This document shows, piece after piece, positions 51,469-60,331 of a stretch of DNA of 64,000 nucleotides. The DNA comes from Nitrospira sp. Its GTDB lineage: Bacteria; Nitrospirota; Nitrospiria; Nitrospirales; UBA8639. The notes under the pieces are model-generated. The model searched no databases and was not told where the DNA came from. It was given only the letters and a program-made list of their open reading frames with translations. Position numbers and translations under genes: made by a program. Location of the stretch: the NCBI GenBank assembly GCA_024760505.1, contig CP058931.1:3296001-3360000 (forward strand). Reading direction: 5' to 3'. How positions within the stretch are numbered: the first letter of the stretch is position 1; every line of letters begins with the position of its first letter.

Positions 51469-52053
51469 TGAAAGGGAAAGCTTGGCTGGCATGCTGCGAG
51501 AATTGGAGGATGCGCCGGTTGGTGGACTGATATTCAGAGGGAAATCTGATCTGATTCCTCATTAGTCGTGAATTGATCCGTGAAGTTGCCACCTGGAAGT
51601 TCATGGGGAGATTGTTCTGCCATCGAGAGTAAGTCAAATTTGAAGCCACCTGAAAAATAACGATTCCCGATTATGATGGAAATCTATTTCATGATTTGTG
51701 TTGTGTAGTACCCTCCAAGGCTAGTAATTCTCATTTTAGTAAGAGGAAGGACCAATCTCATTTTGGATTAGGGCCTGTTCTGCTTCCTTCGTCTTCGGGA
51801 AGGGCCCACCATGGCCAGTCTGTTTCCATTGTCCCCCATCTCACAATTTCTTTCATTTTCCGGGTCTCCAGCTCATTGCCTGTGGGCCGCTACTTACCAT
51901 GGCCGTTCCCTTTGAAACATCGTTTTTTATGGAGAAAACCAGGCAAACAAGGGTTTCTGCCAGTTGGTCGGCGCATCCTGCCGTGGTACTTGTACTCACA
52001 CAAAGAATTGCACCCCCGGTCAGGATTAACCACTTAAGCTCAATGGAGGTTTT
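51469..52053. other. Intergenic region
   Basis: A 585-bp stretch. An open frame of 113 codons (51696-52037) has no ribosome site, a Ser/His/Pro-rich composition and no family resemblance, so I do not call it a gene. Confidence 0.5.
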
Positions 52054-52536
52054 ATGAAAATGTATACCCTGAAGACTGTTTTGTCTTTCCCCCTATTTAT
52101 GGTGTTTTTGCTGGGAATAGGGGGGACATGTGCGTTTGCTCAAGAATCTGAAACTTCAAAAGACTCGGCAGCATTTTCAGATGTTGGGCCTTCCCTTAAA
52201 GAACTGGGTGAGGCGCAACGGGACATTGATCGCTATGAAGAAGCTCAAGACAATTTTAATGAAAATGTTGATCAATTCATCAATGACCGAATGCGCTACA
52301 ACGAAGCCAGAGCTAAATTTGATCGAGCCAGATCAATTTATGAGCAGGAAGAACACCTGTTTAATAAAACCTATGAAAAATTCAGCAGAGATCGTGACCG
52401 GTATTTGGAAGCACGCGATAAATTTGTGGGTGCACGAGAGAGATTCCAAGAAGCCCGGGGTAATTTCTTTGGTAGTTCGATCAACGCAGCAAGCAAGTCC
52501 AATGCAGAAGGCATGGAAAGCACACCGGGTCGATAG
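52054..52536 (+). CDS. Exported coiled-coil protein with heptad-like repeats
   Basis: A 160-residue protein with a signal peptide (LKTVLSFPLFMVFLLGIGGTCAFA). Residues ~48-140 repeat a short unit of the form (R/A)-Y-x-E-A-(R/Q)-D-K/N-F: DRYEEAQDNFNE, MRYNEARAKFDRAR, DRYLEARDKFVGARERFQEARGNF. This should make one long charged helix or coiled coil in the periplasm. It is not a recognised family. TGGAGG precedes the ATG. It may be co-expressed with the BON lipoproteins that follow. Confidence 0.7.
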   Translation: MKMYTLKTVLSFPLFMVFLLGIGGTCAFAQESETSKDSAAFSDVGPSLKELGEAQRDIDRYEEAQDNFNENVDQFINDRMRYNEARAKFDRARSIYEQEEHLFNKTYEKFSRDRDRYLEARDKFVGARERFQEARGNFFGSSINAASKSNAEGMESTPGR

Positions 52537-52668
52537 GAGCTTAATCTTGCTCGTCCAGGCACAGGAGAGAACGCGAGAGTACTCGTTTTAACAAACATTC
52601 AATGCAACTTTACTTATGAATTTCATTTTCTTTCACAAATGTAAATTGCCAAAAAAGGAGAAATATTT

Positions 52669-52980
52669 ATGAAATACACAAAGGATTTGAGAATGGTCGC
52701 CTGTCTGTTTTTCGTTCTGTTGATGGTGGGCTGCGCGGGCGGACCTCAATCAGAAAGCTTCGGAGAACATATTGACGATAGTGTCATCACGACAAAGGTC
52801 AAATCCGCTCTCTTAAGTGATCCGGAAGTTTCCGGCATGGATATTAATGTGACGACCTTCAAAGGTCGTGTACAATTAAACGGTCTCGTGAATGGTGCTC
52901 AGCAAATCGAACAGGCTGCGCAATTGGCACGGCAAGTCGGTGGGGTCAGGGCAGTTGAAAATAACTTGTCCATTAAGTAA
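52669..52980 (+). CDS. BON-domain lipoprotein (copy 1)
   Basis: A 103-residue lipoprotein (lipobox LLMVGC) carrying one BON domain: DDSVITTKVKSALLSDPEVSG, INVTTFKGRVQLNGLV, and VGGVRAVENNLSIK. BON domains bind phospholipid or other envelope components, as in OsmY and DolP. AAAAGGAG precedes the ATG. A paralogue follows 67 bp downstream. Confidence 0.88.
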   Translation: MKYTKDLRMVACLFFVLLMVGCAGGPQSESFGEHIDDSVITTKVKSALLSDPEVSGMDINVTTFKGRVQLNGLVNGAQQIEQAAQLARQVGGVRAVENNLSIK

Positions 52981-53047
52981 GTAAAGAAATCCTGTCATAT
53001 TCATTTCAACTTGAGAGAGAGGTTTTCTAATACGAGGTAGGATAGAG

Positions 53048-53347
53048 ATGCACATAGTTGCGGGTATTGGATTCATGTTATTGATGATCACGATGGGCTG
53101 CGCGAGCACCCCTCTCCACGAGAGCACGGGAGAATACCTTGATGACAGTATCATCACGACAAAGGTGAAGACCGCTCTTCTCCGATGTCCCCTGGTGTCA
53201 GGGACCGATGTTCATGTCGAAACATTTAAAAATCGGGTGCAGTTGAGTGGGTTCGTGGATGAACTGAGGCAGGCTGAACAAGCGATATTTTTATCGAGAG
53301 AGGTTGAGGGCGTTGGGGTGGTTGAGAACCGACTAAGTATAAAATAA
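53048..53347 (+). CDS. BON-domain lipoprotein (copy 2)
   Basis: A 99-residue paralogue of the preceding gene (lipobox ITMGC; DDSIITTKVKTALLRCPLVSG; FKNRVQLSGFV; VVENRLSIK). More than half of the BON residues are identical, so the pair arose by tandem duplication. The second copy has an added Cys in the domain (LRCPL). Confidence 0.86.
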   Translation: MHIVAGIGFMLLMITMGCASTPLHESTGEYLDDSIITTKVKTALLRCPLVSGTDVHVETFKNRVQLSGFVDELRQAEQAIFLSREVEGVGVVENRLSIK

Positions 53348-53491
53348 GGAAATTTACGGAAACCCTCACCGACGATACAGAATGAATTTACGTTAATTGG
53401 GAATTGTTGGTAGAGATGAACTATTATTGGCCATATTCTGATCAATGATCCTGTCTAGTGGAACCTATCCACCGGCACTGGCGTGAAGTGC

Positions 53492-53728
53492 TTAATGCCA
53501 AATCCAGTGAAAAGCGGGTAGGTTTTCTGGAGGTGAGATTATTTCCAGATAATATGTGGCAAATATGAAGAACAATATCCCAAAAATAGATAAAATTATA
53601 CGTTCAAAAAATGGTGATTTATGATTTCTCCGGTAAGACGGCCTCTGGGTTCTTGGTGTAGAGCCGTTCCTTCGTGCCAGGAGGAATTTTTCTTCATCTT
53701 TACTGAAAGGGAAGTCGTCATACCTCAT
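53492..53728 (-). CDS. Small single-pass membrane protein
   Basis: A 78-residue protein: a basic cytoplasmic stretch (ARRNGSTPRTQRPSYRRNHKS) followed by one membrane helix (IILSIFGILFFIFATYYLEI) and a short tail. It is not a known family. An AAGGAGG ribosome site five bases before the ATG makes it a convincing gene despite its size. Confidence 0.65.
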   Translation of the reverse strand: MRYDDFPFSKDEEKFLLARRNGSTPRTQRPSYRRNHKSPFFERIILSIFGILFFIFATYYLEIISPPENLPAFHWIWH

Positions 53729-53940
53729 TATGCCTCCTTACAATTTCATAATAAATTCTTCCAGGATTGACTTTTTTAAACCAAATACAACTATAGAAGT
53801 TTGGTATGGTATTCAGCTCCATCTATTTTTCAGGAACTCCCATAAAATTTAAAGAAAACCCACGCAAACACCATACCCAAATACTTTGAGGATCGGTTCG
53901 TCTTTTTTTAAAAACAACGGTCAGTCAATTGACGAACATG

Positions 53941-54080
53941 CGGCTCAGGGGAAAGTTCATAGTTTCTTGGGGTTTTCCCCTTGGGTCATAGAAATTTTCC
54001 ACCCTGGATTAGGACGTTCTCTGTTTACTACCCCATTCCAGAAAGTCCCGCGCTTTGCACGGGGAGTTTCACTCCTTGGA
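53941..54080 (-). ncRNA. Candidate structured RNA or mobile-element end with serial hairpins
   Basis: Within the geneless 53729-54310 region, a ~130-bp block holds several stems in sequence: GGAGT-ttc-ACTCC (54063-54075); TCCCG with CGGGGA (54046-54065, alternative to the former); CTGGA (54004-54008) with TCCAG (54037-54041); GGGT (53983-53986) with ACCC (54001-54004); and GGGGAAA (53948-53954) with TTTCCCC (53974-53980). Strand is not certain; minus is chosen because an ACTCC hairpin would open that transcript. No known RNA family is recognised. Confidence 0.3.
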
Positions 54081-54310
54081 ACTGCAGTTTGACTTCCTCC
54101 CATCTGAGCGAAATCGCAACCCGCGCACTGTTCAATTTCACTATTTTGCAAATAACGTAGGTAGAAATCTTTGAAGAGACCTACGGCTGAAACCAGGGTC
54201 ATTGAAATGGACAAATTGGAGAGGAGAATATTCCTCATAAGAAGATTATCCTGGGTGCCACGGTCAATAAATTTTTGAGGCACCAGACTTGAATATGGTA
54301 GTATGAGCTG

Positions 54311-54889
54311 ATGCGTTGTTGGATTCTCCCCGGGGTACTGGTCGCGAGTGGCTTCTTGTCAGGCCTTGAGGCTTGGGGACTGGAATTTACTGCAGATCAA
54401 ATCCTGAAGTTCGGGCGGCAGACCCAAAAGGCCAACCTTTACTATCGGGATGACCGGTGGCGGTTGGAGCATCAGTCGATGGGTCCGGTCAATGTCACCA
54501 TTGTGCGTAAAGACAAGCAGCTCATGTGGCTGCTGCTCTCCCGCGTGAGACACTTCAAGACGCTCCCCTACGATCCTGCTCAGGAGCCAAAATTGAGCAA
54601 GCATCTGGAGGGAGAGGTCTCTCGCGAAGAGATCGGCACGGAGACGCGCGAGGGCCATCCGACGATCTTATACGAGGTCACGGTGAAGCAGGGCGATGAG
54701 ACCGATGTCTACTACCAATGGTTCGCCACCGACATTCAGTTTCCGATGCAGTTGACCAGGAAGGACGGAAGCTGGAGTGTCGAGTATCGACATGTGAAGC
54801 TGCGGCCCGTAACCGATTATTTATTTCAACTGCCAGTCAATTTCCAGCCGCTGGAAGAGTTTGACCCGCCGAAGAAAAAAGAATCCTAA
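54311..54889 (+). CDS. Exported LolA-like/outer-membrane lipoprotein-sorting-like protein
   Basis: A 192-residue protein with a signal peptide (CWILPGVLVASGFLSGLEAWG). The body shows the half-barrel strand order seen in LolA/DUF4412-type proteins: ANLYYRDDRWRLEH, NVTIVRKDKQLMWLLL, HPTILYEVTVKQGDETDVYYQWF and SWSVEYRHVKLRPV. Such folds bind lipids or lipoproteins. The exact family and role are uncertain. Confidence 0.65.
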   Translation: MRCWILPGVLVASGFLSGLEAWGLEFTADQILKFGRQTQKANLYYRDDRWRLEHQSMGPVNVTIVRKDKQLMWLLLSRVRHFKTLPYDPAQEPKLSKHLEGEVSREEIGTETREGHPTILYEVTVKQGDETDVYYQWFATDIQFPMQLTRKDGSWSVEYRHVKLRPVTDYLFQLPVNFQPLEEFDPPKKKES

Positions 54890-55098
54890 GAGCCTGCGAT
54901 GTCGTCACCTATCCGTTCGAAGGCAGGGTGGCCCCTGCTGGCTACAACATCTCCTAACAAATAAAATAACTTCTCTGTCTGAACATAGACCCTTCGCCAT
55001 TGGGGCTCAGGGTGGCAATGTGGTGTGGGGTTTTCCTGAACCAGGATGTGGTCGGCCCATGCTTAAATGGTGAAAGCTATGTTTGGACAGCTTGGGTG

Positions 55099-58000
55099 TT
55101 AACCGATCACTCGCATCTGCTGCACCGTCAGTGTGGTGGCGGTGAAGTCTTCCTCCACCAATCCCTCCAGAAGAAGCGGCCGATCGTTCGTGAGTAACGG
55201 TCCGTATCGTTGGAATATTTCGGGGAACAGCGTGGCATCGTAAAGTGCCGTGGTATCTTCTAGCGTAATAAATTCCATGGGTTTGCCATGTTTCGTCGAG
55301 GCGGCTTTTTCCGTGATCAGCCAGCCAACCATCATGATCCGACGGCCGATATGCATAGCCATCTCTGTTGCTGGAGTGATTTGCAAGCTTTGCAAATGTC
55401 TCGCGTAGAGCGTCAACGGATGACAACGGAGAGGGAAGCCGAAGAGGTCAATCTCATGCTGGATCAGCCGTTCTGTGTCATATTCATTCGGAATCGGGAG
55501 CAGACGAACGGATGGCAACAGCGGGGTGGCATGTTGTGCAACTGATCTGGGTGAGGAGATGCCACAGGTTGGATGCTCGGCGTAGACCCGCCAGAGCAGG
55601 CCGGGGCGGGTGACCTCACCGGCAATGGCATCGAAGCAACCTGCCAGAACCAATAACCGCGTCTGCGCCGGTTCGGGGTTGAGCCTGCTCAAAAAATCAT
55701 GAAACGATTGAAACAGGCCGTGGCGAGATCGTTCTTCGAGAAGCCGATCAATGAATCCCTGTACGATGCCTTTGATTTGCATGAAGCCCATCCGGATGGT
55801 CGTTCCTTCTCCCTCATATGCCCATGCACTGGCATTGATGTCCGGGGAGAGCACGGTCAATCCCATCCGGCGGGCTTCTGACAGATAGGCGAAGGTTGAA
55901 TAAAACCCACCCTGGTTGCTGATGACGGCGGCCATGAATTCCCCAGGATAATGGGCGCGGAGATAGGCCGACTTAAATGACACCTGCGCATAACTGGCCG
56001 AATGCGGTTTACAAAAACTATAGCCGGTAAAACTCATCGTCATTGCCCATGCTCGCTCGATCGTTCGCGCATCCACACCGCGCGCGCGCGCGCCGTCGAC
56101 AAATTGGCGTTGATAATCGCGAAGCCGGCGTTGCTTATGTTTTTTACTCAGGATTTTCCTGAGTTGATCGCCATCTTCCACGGAAAACCCCGCCAGACCC
56201 ATGGCCACTTTGGTGACGTCTTCCTGATACACCATGATGCCGTGGGTTTCCACGAGCACGTCTTCCACTAACGGATGCAAGGGGCGATAGGCGCCGCCAT
56301 GTGCCCGCCGGACAAATTCTTGAATGAACCGGTTTGCGGCGGGACGAATCAATGATGAGACGATGACAAGATACTCAAAGACGTCGGCGCGTGCCCGCTG
56401 ATCCGCCGGCATCCCCGTCCAGAGTTTTTTGAGAAGCAGTCGGGTGGCAGGCGATTCGATGTAAAAACATCCCATTGTTTCACCCCGTTGAATGAGCTGT
56501 TGCGTTTTGGGGTCGGTTAATGGGTCCCAGGTGGCATAGTCGATGTGTCGGCCGGTGTGTTCTGCAATTGCCGCAAGGGCATCCCGAATGACGGCTAAGG
56601 ATCGATTGCCCAGGAGATCGATTTTGACCAGGCCGGCATCTTCCGTTTGGTCCTTTTCCCATTGAATGACCGGAATACCCTTTGCGGCCACTTCCACCGG
56701 CACATAGCGGCGGAGGTCATCAGGGACAATCACAATACCCCCGCAGTGCAGGGACAGGTGACGGAACCGTCCCTGAAGTTGAAGAGCGAGTCTGACAATT
56801 TCCAGCCATGGCTCGCGCAAATCGGTGAACGCCGAGGCCTCATCAAGATGTGAGGGTGGTATTTTGCCATTGTGTGATCTCGAAGACGGCGAAGATGGAA
56901 GAGAGCGAGGCTTCCCATTTTCTCGAATATTGGAAAGGCGGGGAGTCTGCCGGATCGCAGATTGGCTACATGGGGAGATAGAGGATTCTTGAGCCGGAAG
57001 ATCGGTGAGCGGGAGACGGGTCAACAGTCGACTCACCTGCTGAATTTCCGCCGGAGGCATGCCATAGACTTTGGCGACTTCCCGCACGGCTGCCCGAAGC
57101 GCCAGTGTATTCTGATTGGCCACCATGCCGGCCTGCCGGCTGCCATAGCGCGCAAAGACAAAATCCACAATGCGGTCGCGCTCATCCCAGGGAAAATCCA
57201 CGTCGATATCAGGCGGATCGTGACGCCCGGGATTTAAAAAGCGTTCAAAGAACAGATTATGCCGGATGGGATCCACATGGGTAATCCCCAGGCAATAGGA
57301 CACGATGGATGCCGCCGCCGATCCCCGGCCACAGGTGCGAGGCGCCTGGCGGACAATCTCGTCAACCACCAGAAAATAATGGGCGTAGCCTTTATCCCGG
57401 ATGACGCTCAGCTCGCGTTCGATACGATCAGTCACGACCGCTGTCAGTGAGCCGTACCGCCATCGGGCCCCGTCGTAGGTCTTCTCGCGGAGCAGAGTGA
57501 AGGCATGTGGGTCGGAGAGCTGGCGAAAACTCGGAAAAATCGTCTCTTTGAACGACCACTCGGTCTGGCACTGCTGCGTGATTTTCCAGGTGTTGGCCAT
57601 CGCGTGAGGCACATGGGGAAACTGTGATGCCAGTGTCGCAGGTGGCATCAACCAATGATGGGGTGCACAGCATGCCTCCGGCGGTAATTGAGAGAGGGTG
57701 GTATTTAAGGCGATCGCGCGGAGAATTTGATGGAAGGGGAATTCCTGGGGGGTCACGAAATGCACCCGGTTGGTCGCGACGGGAGGAAGGTGTGTGCGGC
57801 GGCTAAAGGCCAGGGCCTGGTGCATGAGTGCGCCAGGCGAGAGCTCTACGTACAGATCGTTAGGTGATTGACGTTTCCAGGCCGTCAGCGCGGCAGGGTC
57901 ATCAGAGAGAATGATCAGTCCTTGGCGATGCTCCTGAACCGCGGCGATGCAGTCAAAGTCGTTATCGCAATGGCGTTGGGAGAGCAGGCGGCAGAGATTG

Positions 58001-58257
58001 GTATAGCCAAAAGAATCTTTGACCAGGAGCACGGCGCGGTGCCGGTTGTGGGTCAGTTCGGATCCCAGGATCGGGCGTAAGCCATGGGCCTGTGCAACTT
58101 CGATAAAGCGAATGGCACCGTACAGGCCGTTCGTATCGGTCAGGGCAAGTGTCTCGGCTCCCTGTCCCTTTGCCGTCTGGCACAAGGTTTCCAGTGAGGA
58201 CATTCCCTGCATCGGGGAGTACTCCGAATGAACGTGTAAATGGACAAAGGCTGACAT
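55099..58257 (-). CDS. dnaE2: Error-prone DNA polymerase III alpha subunit DnaE2 (ImuC)
   Basis: A 1052-residue C-family polymerase. The PHP domain starts FVHLHVHSEYSPMQG. The palm has RGSAAASIVSYCLG and the catalytic acids in DPPDIDVDFPWDERD. The finger and HhH regions follow (GYSFCKPHSASYAQVSFKSAYL), and an OB-fold lies near the end (IMMVGWLITEKAASTKHGKP). Length and lack of the full tau-binding tail mark it as DnaE2 rather than replicative DnaE1. With ImuB it makes the damage-induced mutagenic polymerase. ATG 58257 is used; TTG 58272 is possible. It is separated from imuB by 281 bp and may have its own promoter. Confidence 0.94.
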   Translation of the reverse strand: MSAFVHLHVHSEYSPMQGMSSLETLCQTAKGQGAETLALTDTNGLYGAIRFIEVAQAHGLRPILGSELTHNRHRAVLLVKDSFGYTNLCRLLSQRHCDNDFDCIAAVQEHRQGLIILSDDPAALTAWKRQSPNDLYVELSPGALMHQALAFSRRTHLPPVATNRVHFVTPQEFPFHQILRAIALNTTLSQLPPEACCAPHHWLMPPATLASQFPHVPHAMANTWKITQQCQTEWSFKETIFPSFRQLSDPHAFTLLREKTYDGARWRYGSLTAVVTDRIERELSVIRDKGYAHYFLVVDEIVRQAPRTCGRGSAAASIVSYCLGITHVDPIRHNLFFERFLNPGRHDPPDIDVDFPWDERDRIVDFVFARYGSRQAGMVANQNTLALRAAVREVAKVYGMPPAEIQQVSRLLTRLPLTDLPAQESSISPCSQSAIRQTPRLSNIRENGKPRSLPSSPSSRSHNGKIPPSHLDEASAFTDLREPWLEIVRLALQLQGRFRHLSLHCGGIVIVPDDLRRYVPVEVAAKGIPVIQWEKDQTEDAGLVKIDLLGNRSLAVIRDALAAIAEHTGRHIDYATWDPLTDPKTQQLIQRGETMGCFYIESPATRLLLKKLWTGMPADQRARADVFEYLVIVSSLIRPAANRFIQEFVRRAHGGAYRPLHPLVEDVLVETHGIMVYQEDVTKVAMGLAGFSVEDGDQLRKILSKKHKQRRLRDYQRQFVDGARARGVDARTIERAWAMTMSFTGYSFCKPHSASYAQVSFKSAYLRAHYPGEFMAAVISNQGGFYSTFAYLSEARRMGLTVLSPDINASAWAYEGEGTTIRMGFMQIKGIVQGFIDRLLEERSRHGLFQSFHDFLSRLNPEPAQTRLLVLAGCFDAIAGEVTRPGLLWRVYAEHPTCGISSPRSVAQHATPLLPSVRLLPIPNEYDTERLIQHEIDLFGFPLRCHPLTLYARHLQSLQITPATEMAMHIGRRIMMVGWLITEKAASTKHGKPMEFITLEDTTALYDATLFPEIFQRYGPLLTNDRPLLLEGLVEEDFTATTLTVQQMRVIG

Positions 58258-58538
58258 GAAATAATGCGGCAATAATGATAAATTGCGTACCCATTTTTAG
58301 TTAAAGTATCGCTTTACTTTATATGCATGTTTATAACCTGTTGATTGAAGTAATGCCTTATTTTTTATGCCTGTGCATAACTCAATTATTAAAGTTTTTG
58401 ATTAATTTTTATCATTTTAAAATGCAAAACACCCATTATTCATTGCTTATTTTGCATATTAAGTAATGGCAAAAAAATGAGGGTGATCATGCCACAGAGG
58501 TGGGAGCATCGCTTGAGAATTTTTCAAAACTCACCTAT
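58258..58538. promoter_or_regulatory. A+T-rich spacer between imuB and dnaE2 with palindromes
   Basis: This spacer is much richer in A+T than the genes around it. It contains TAAAGT-N8-ACTTTA (58302-58321), about 45 bp before dnaE2, and an exact 8-bp inverted repeat ATGCAAAA (58422-58429) / TTTTGCAT (58450-58457). These may be a separate promoter/operator for dnaE2 and an RNA hairpin after imuB. Confidence 0.4.
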
Positions 58539-59744
58539 TTAATCTAAACGAGAGGCCAGGTGTGAGCGTCCCCATTGAATAACTTTCATGCCGAACCGGG
58601 TATGCAAACGATCAAGGGCTAATGCCAATCGATGGGGACGGGGGAGTGCCTGATGTTCTTCCTGGTCATGTAATGGGAAGAGCGATAGTTGTTCGGGTGG
58701 AGGACGAAAGCTATTACTTCGAATGGTCAGTGAGCGCACGCGGACGCGTCGTTGGAAGCACCGACGGAATAAGGTCTGAGCTGATGGAAACATATCAACC
58801 TCCCAATGTGTGGGTGTGGATAAGACAGATGAATGGTGAACCGTGAGCTGATCACTAGAGAGCAGCGTCAGTCTGAGGCGATGACACAGGCGCTGTCGCC
58901 GACGTAGATCATGGCAGAGAGAATCCAGAAGACATGACAGGCCTCCAAGGAGCCGGTCGTGGTCAATCGTATCCGGCTCAAAGAGATAAGAATGGGTCAG
59001 CGATAACGAGGCCTCAGGAGCAACGACCGGCAAAAAATCAATCCCGCGTGCCCACTGGTAGAGCCGATGGCCCCATCGCCCGCAGACGGTTTCCAAGGCT
59101 TCCAAGCTCACGTCGCCCACGTCGCCGATGGTCTGTAGATTCAAATCGGTCAAGCGTGCGTGGAGTGCGGACCCTCCAGGACCTTGTAGCCCGGGAAGTA
59201 TTGAGACCGGTAAAGGCGATAAAAAGTCCTGTTCGGAGCCTGCCCGGACATCACATAATTGGGGCGGCGTGAGGATGGAGCTGGCCATTTGCGCGACAAG
59301 CTTATTGGTCCCGATACCGGCGACGGCTTGTAGCCCAAGTCGCGATGTCACATCGCGCTCTAAACGCATCGTGGTGTCACAGGTTGCGCCAAAGAGCCGA
59401 GTGGTGCCGGTCAAATCTAAATAAAAATGCCCAGGCCTAAACGACTCCCAAATAGGTGCGATCGGTATCATGCACGACACGAGGGCATGATGGGCTTGGG
59501 CAACACGAGTAGGGTTGGGAGGCACGAGTCGAAGCGAGGGACAGCGTCGTCTGGCCCGATCGGCCGGAAGTCCGGGTATGACTCCGGCGTCTTCAGCTTC
59601 GGGAGAAACTTCACGGATGATGGCACGGGACGCATGGGCGGAAGCCACGGCGACAGGTCTGGTGCGTAAGGAAGGGGCGTCGAGGCGTGCCAGGGCCACT
59701 TCGAATCGAGGAATACATAAACAGACAATTTGACGGTCCATCAT
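58539..59744 (-). CDS. imuB: ImuB, catalytically inactive Y-family polymerase homologue
   Basis: A 401-residue Y-family fold protein (IVCLCIPRFEVALARLDAP; YLDLTGTTRLFG; AGIGTNKLVAQMAS; ILPGLQGPGG). The carboxylates needed for polymerase activity are gone: the N-terminal V-D-M-D position reads LCIPRF, and the S-x-D-E before YLD reads RPGHF. This is the ImuB state, in which the protein acts as a hub. A textbook beta-clamp motif QLSLF sits at about residue 360 (PPEQLSLFPLHD). It starts eight bases after the LexA-like stop, so the two are one unit. Confidence 0.92.
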   Translation of the reverse strand: MMDRQIVCLCIPRFEVALARLDAPSLRTRPVAVASAHASRAIIREVSPEAEDAGVIPGLPADRARRRCPSLRLVPPNPTRVAQAHHALVSCMIPIAPIWESFRPGHFYLDLTGTTRLFGATCDTTMRLERDVTSRLGLQAVAGIGTNKLVAQMASSILTPPQLCDVRAGSEQDFLSPLPVSILPGLQGPGGSALHARLTDLNLQTIGDVGDVSLEALETVCGRWGHRLYQWARGIDFLPVVAPEASLSLTHSYLFEPDTIDHDRLLGGLSCLLDSLCHDLRRRQRLCHRLRLTLLSSDQLTVHHSSVLSTPTHWEVDMFPSAQTLFRRCFQRRVRVRSLTIRSNSFRPPPEQLSLFPLHDQEEHQALPRPHRLALALDRLHTRFGMKVIQWGRSHLASRLD

Positions 59745-59751
59745 TTTTCAT

Positions 59752-60294
59752 CTAGCCACAATGCCGAATGACCCCGATCACCACTCCTTCAATCACAAAT
59801 TCATCCTGCGGAGTCACCAGAATCGGAGTCATGGTTGCGTTCGCCGGATGCAGTTCTATTTGCCCTTCTTTGTTGTAATATTTCTTAATCGTCGCCTCCT
59901 GATTCACCAGCGCGACCACGGTTTGTCCATTTCGCGCCATTCGTTGCTTGTGTACAATCACCAGGTCACCCGGCAGGATGCCTTCATCCCGCATCGATTC
60001 ACCTTTCACTCGTAATGCGAAATTGTCTCCCGTTCGCAGCATGGAAGGTGGAACCTCCACCAGCTCAGTTTGGAGAATGGGCTCAATCGGGTTGCCGGCT
60101 GCGACGATGCCGGCCATGGGAATCTGTGTCGGAGAATCCAGTTGAGAGAGGATGGCTTCGACCACTCCAGGAATCCGACGCATTCCGCATTCATAGCGGG
60201 TAATGGTCATACGAGTGGTGCGGAGGCGTTCAGCTAGTTGGGTTTGGGTTAATCCCAGGCGTTGCCGGATCTGTTTGAAGGCTTCAGGTGTCAT
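59752..60294 (-). CDS. LexA-like repressor: XRE HTH plus S24 self-cleaving domain
   Basis: A 180-residue protein. The N-terminal HTH is of the Cro/cI type (GLTQTQLAERLRTTRMTITRYE), unlike the winged helix of true LexA. The C-terminal S24 domain has the cleavage site Ala-Gly in IVAAGNPIEP, the catalytic Ser in KGESMRDEGI and the Lys in EATIKKYY. RecA-driven self-cleavage should lift repression of itself, imuB and probably dnaE2. It takes the place held by lexA2 in lexA2-imuA-imuB-dnaE2 cassettes. The start codon overlaps a palindromic operator. Confidence 0.9.
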   Translation of the reverse strand: MTPEAFKQIRQRLGLTQTQLAERLRTTRMTITRYECGMRRIPGVVEAILSQLDSPTQIPMAGIVAAGNPIEPILQTELVEVPPSMLRTGDNFALRVKGESMRDEGILPGDLVIVHKQRMARNGQTVVALVNQEATIKKYYNKEGQIELHPANATMTPILVTPQDEFVIEGVVIGVIRHCG

Positions 60295-60331
60295 GTAACC
60301 AATGGTTACATTGTGACATGAGAGGTGTCAA
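60293..60331 (-). promoter_or_regulatory. Promoter and palindromic operator of the LexA-like gene
   Basis: ATGTAACC and GGTTACAT are exact inverted 8-mers around AAT (60293-60311), and the left half overlaps the start codon (60292-60294). On the minus strand a perfect TTGACA lies at 60331-60326, so the -10 region falls inside the palindrome and the transcript would begin at or within a few bases of the ATG. The rest of the 386-bp gap to 60680 has no gene. Confidence 0.6.

Noticed and set aside
51696..52037. 113-codon frame in the gap before the coiled-coil protein
   Set aside because: No ribosome site, unusual Ser/His/Pro composition and no family resemblance.
53957..54283. 108-codon minus-strand frame over the hairpin block
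   Set aside because: Its second half simply translates the stem sequences. A structured element explains the region better.
59752..60294. Prophage cI repressor as identity of the S24 protein
   Set aside because: No phage genes are adjacent, and it is tightly joined to imuB, which fits a mutagenesis-cassette LexA-like role.
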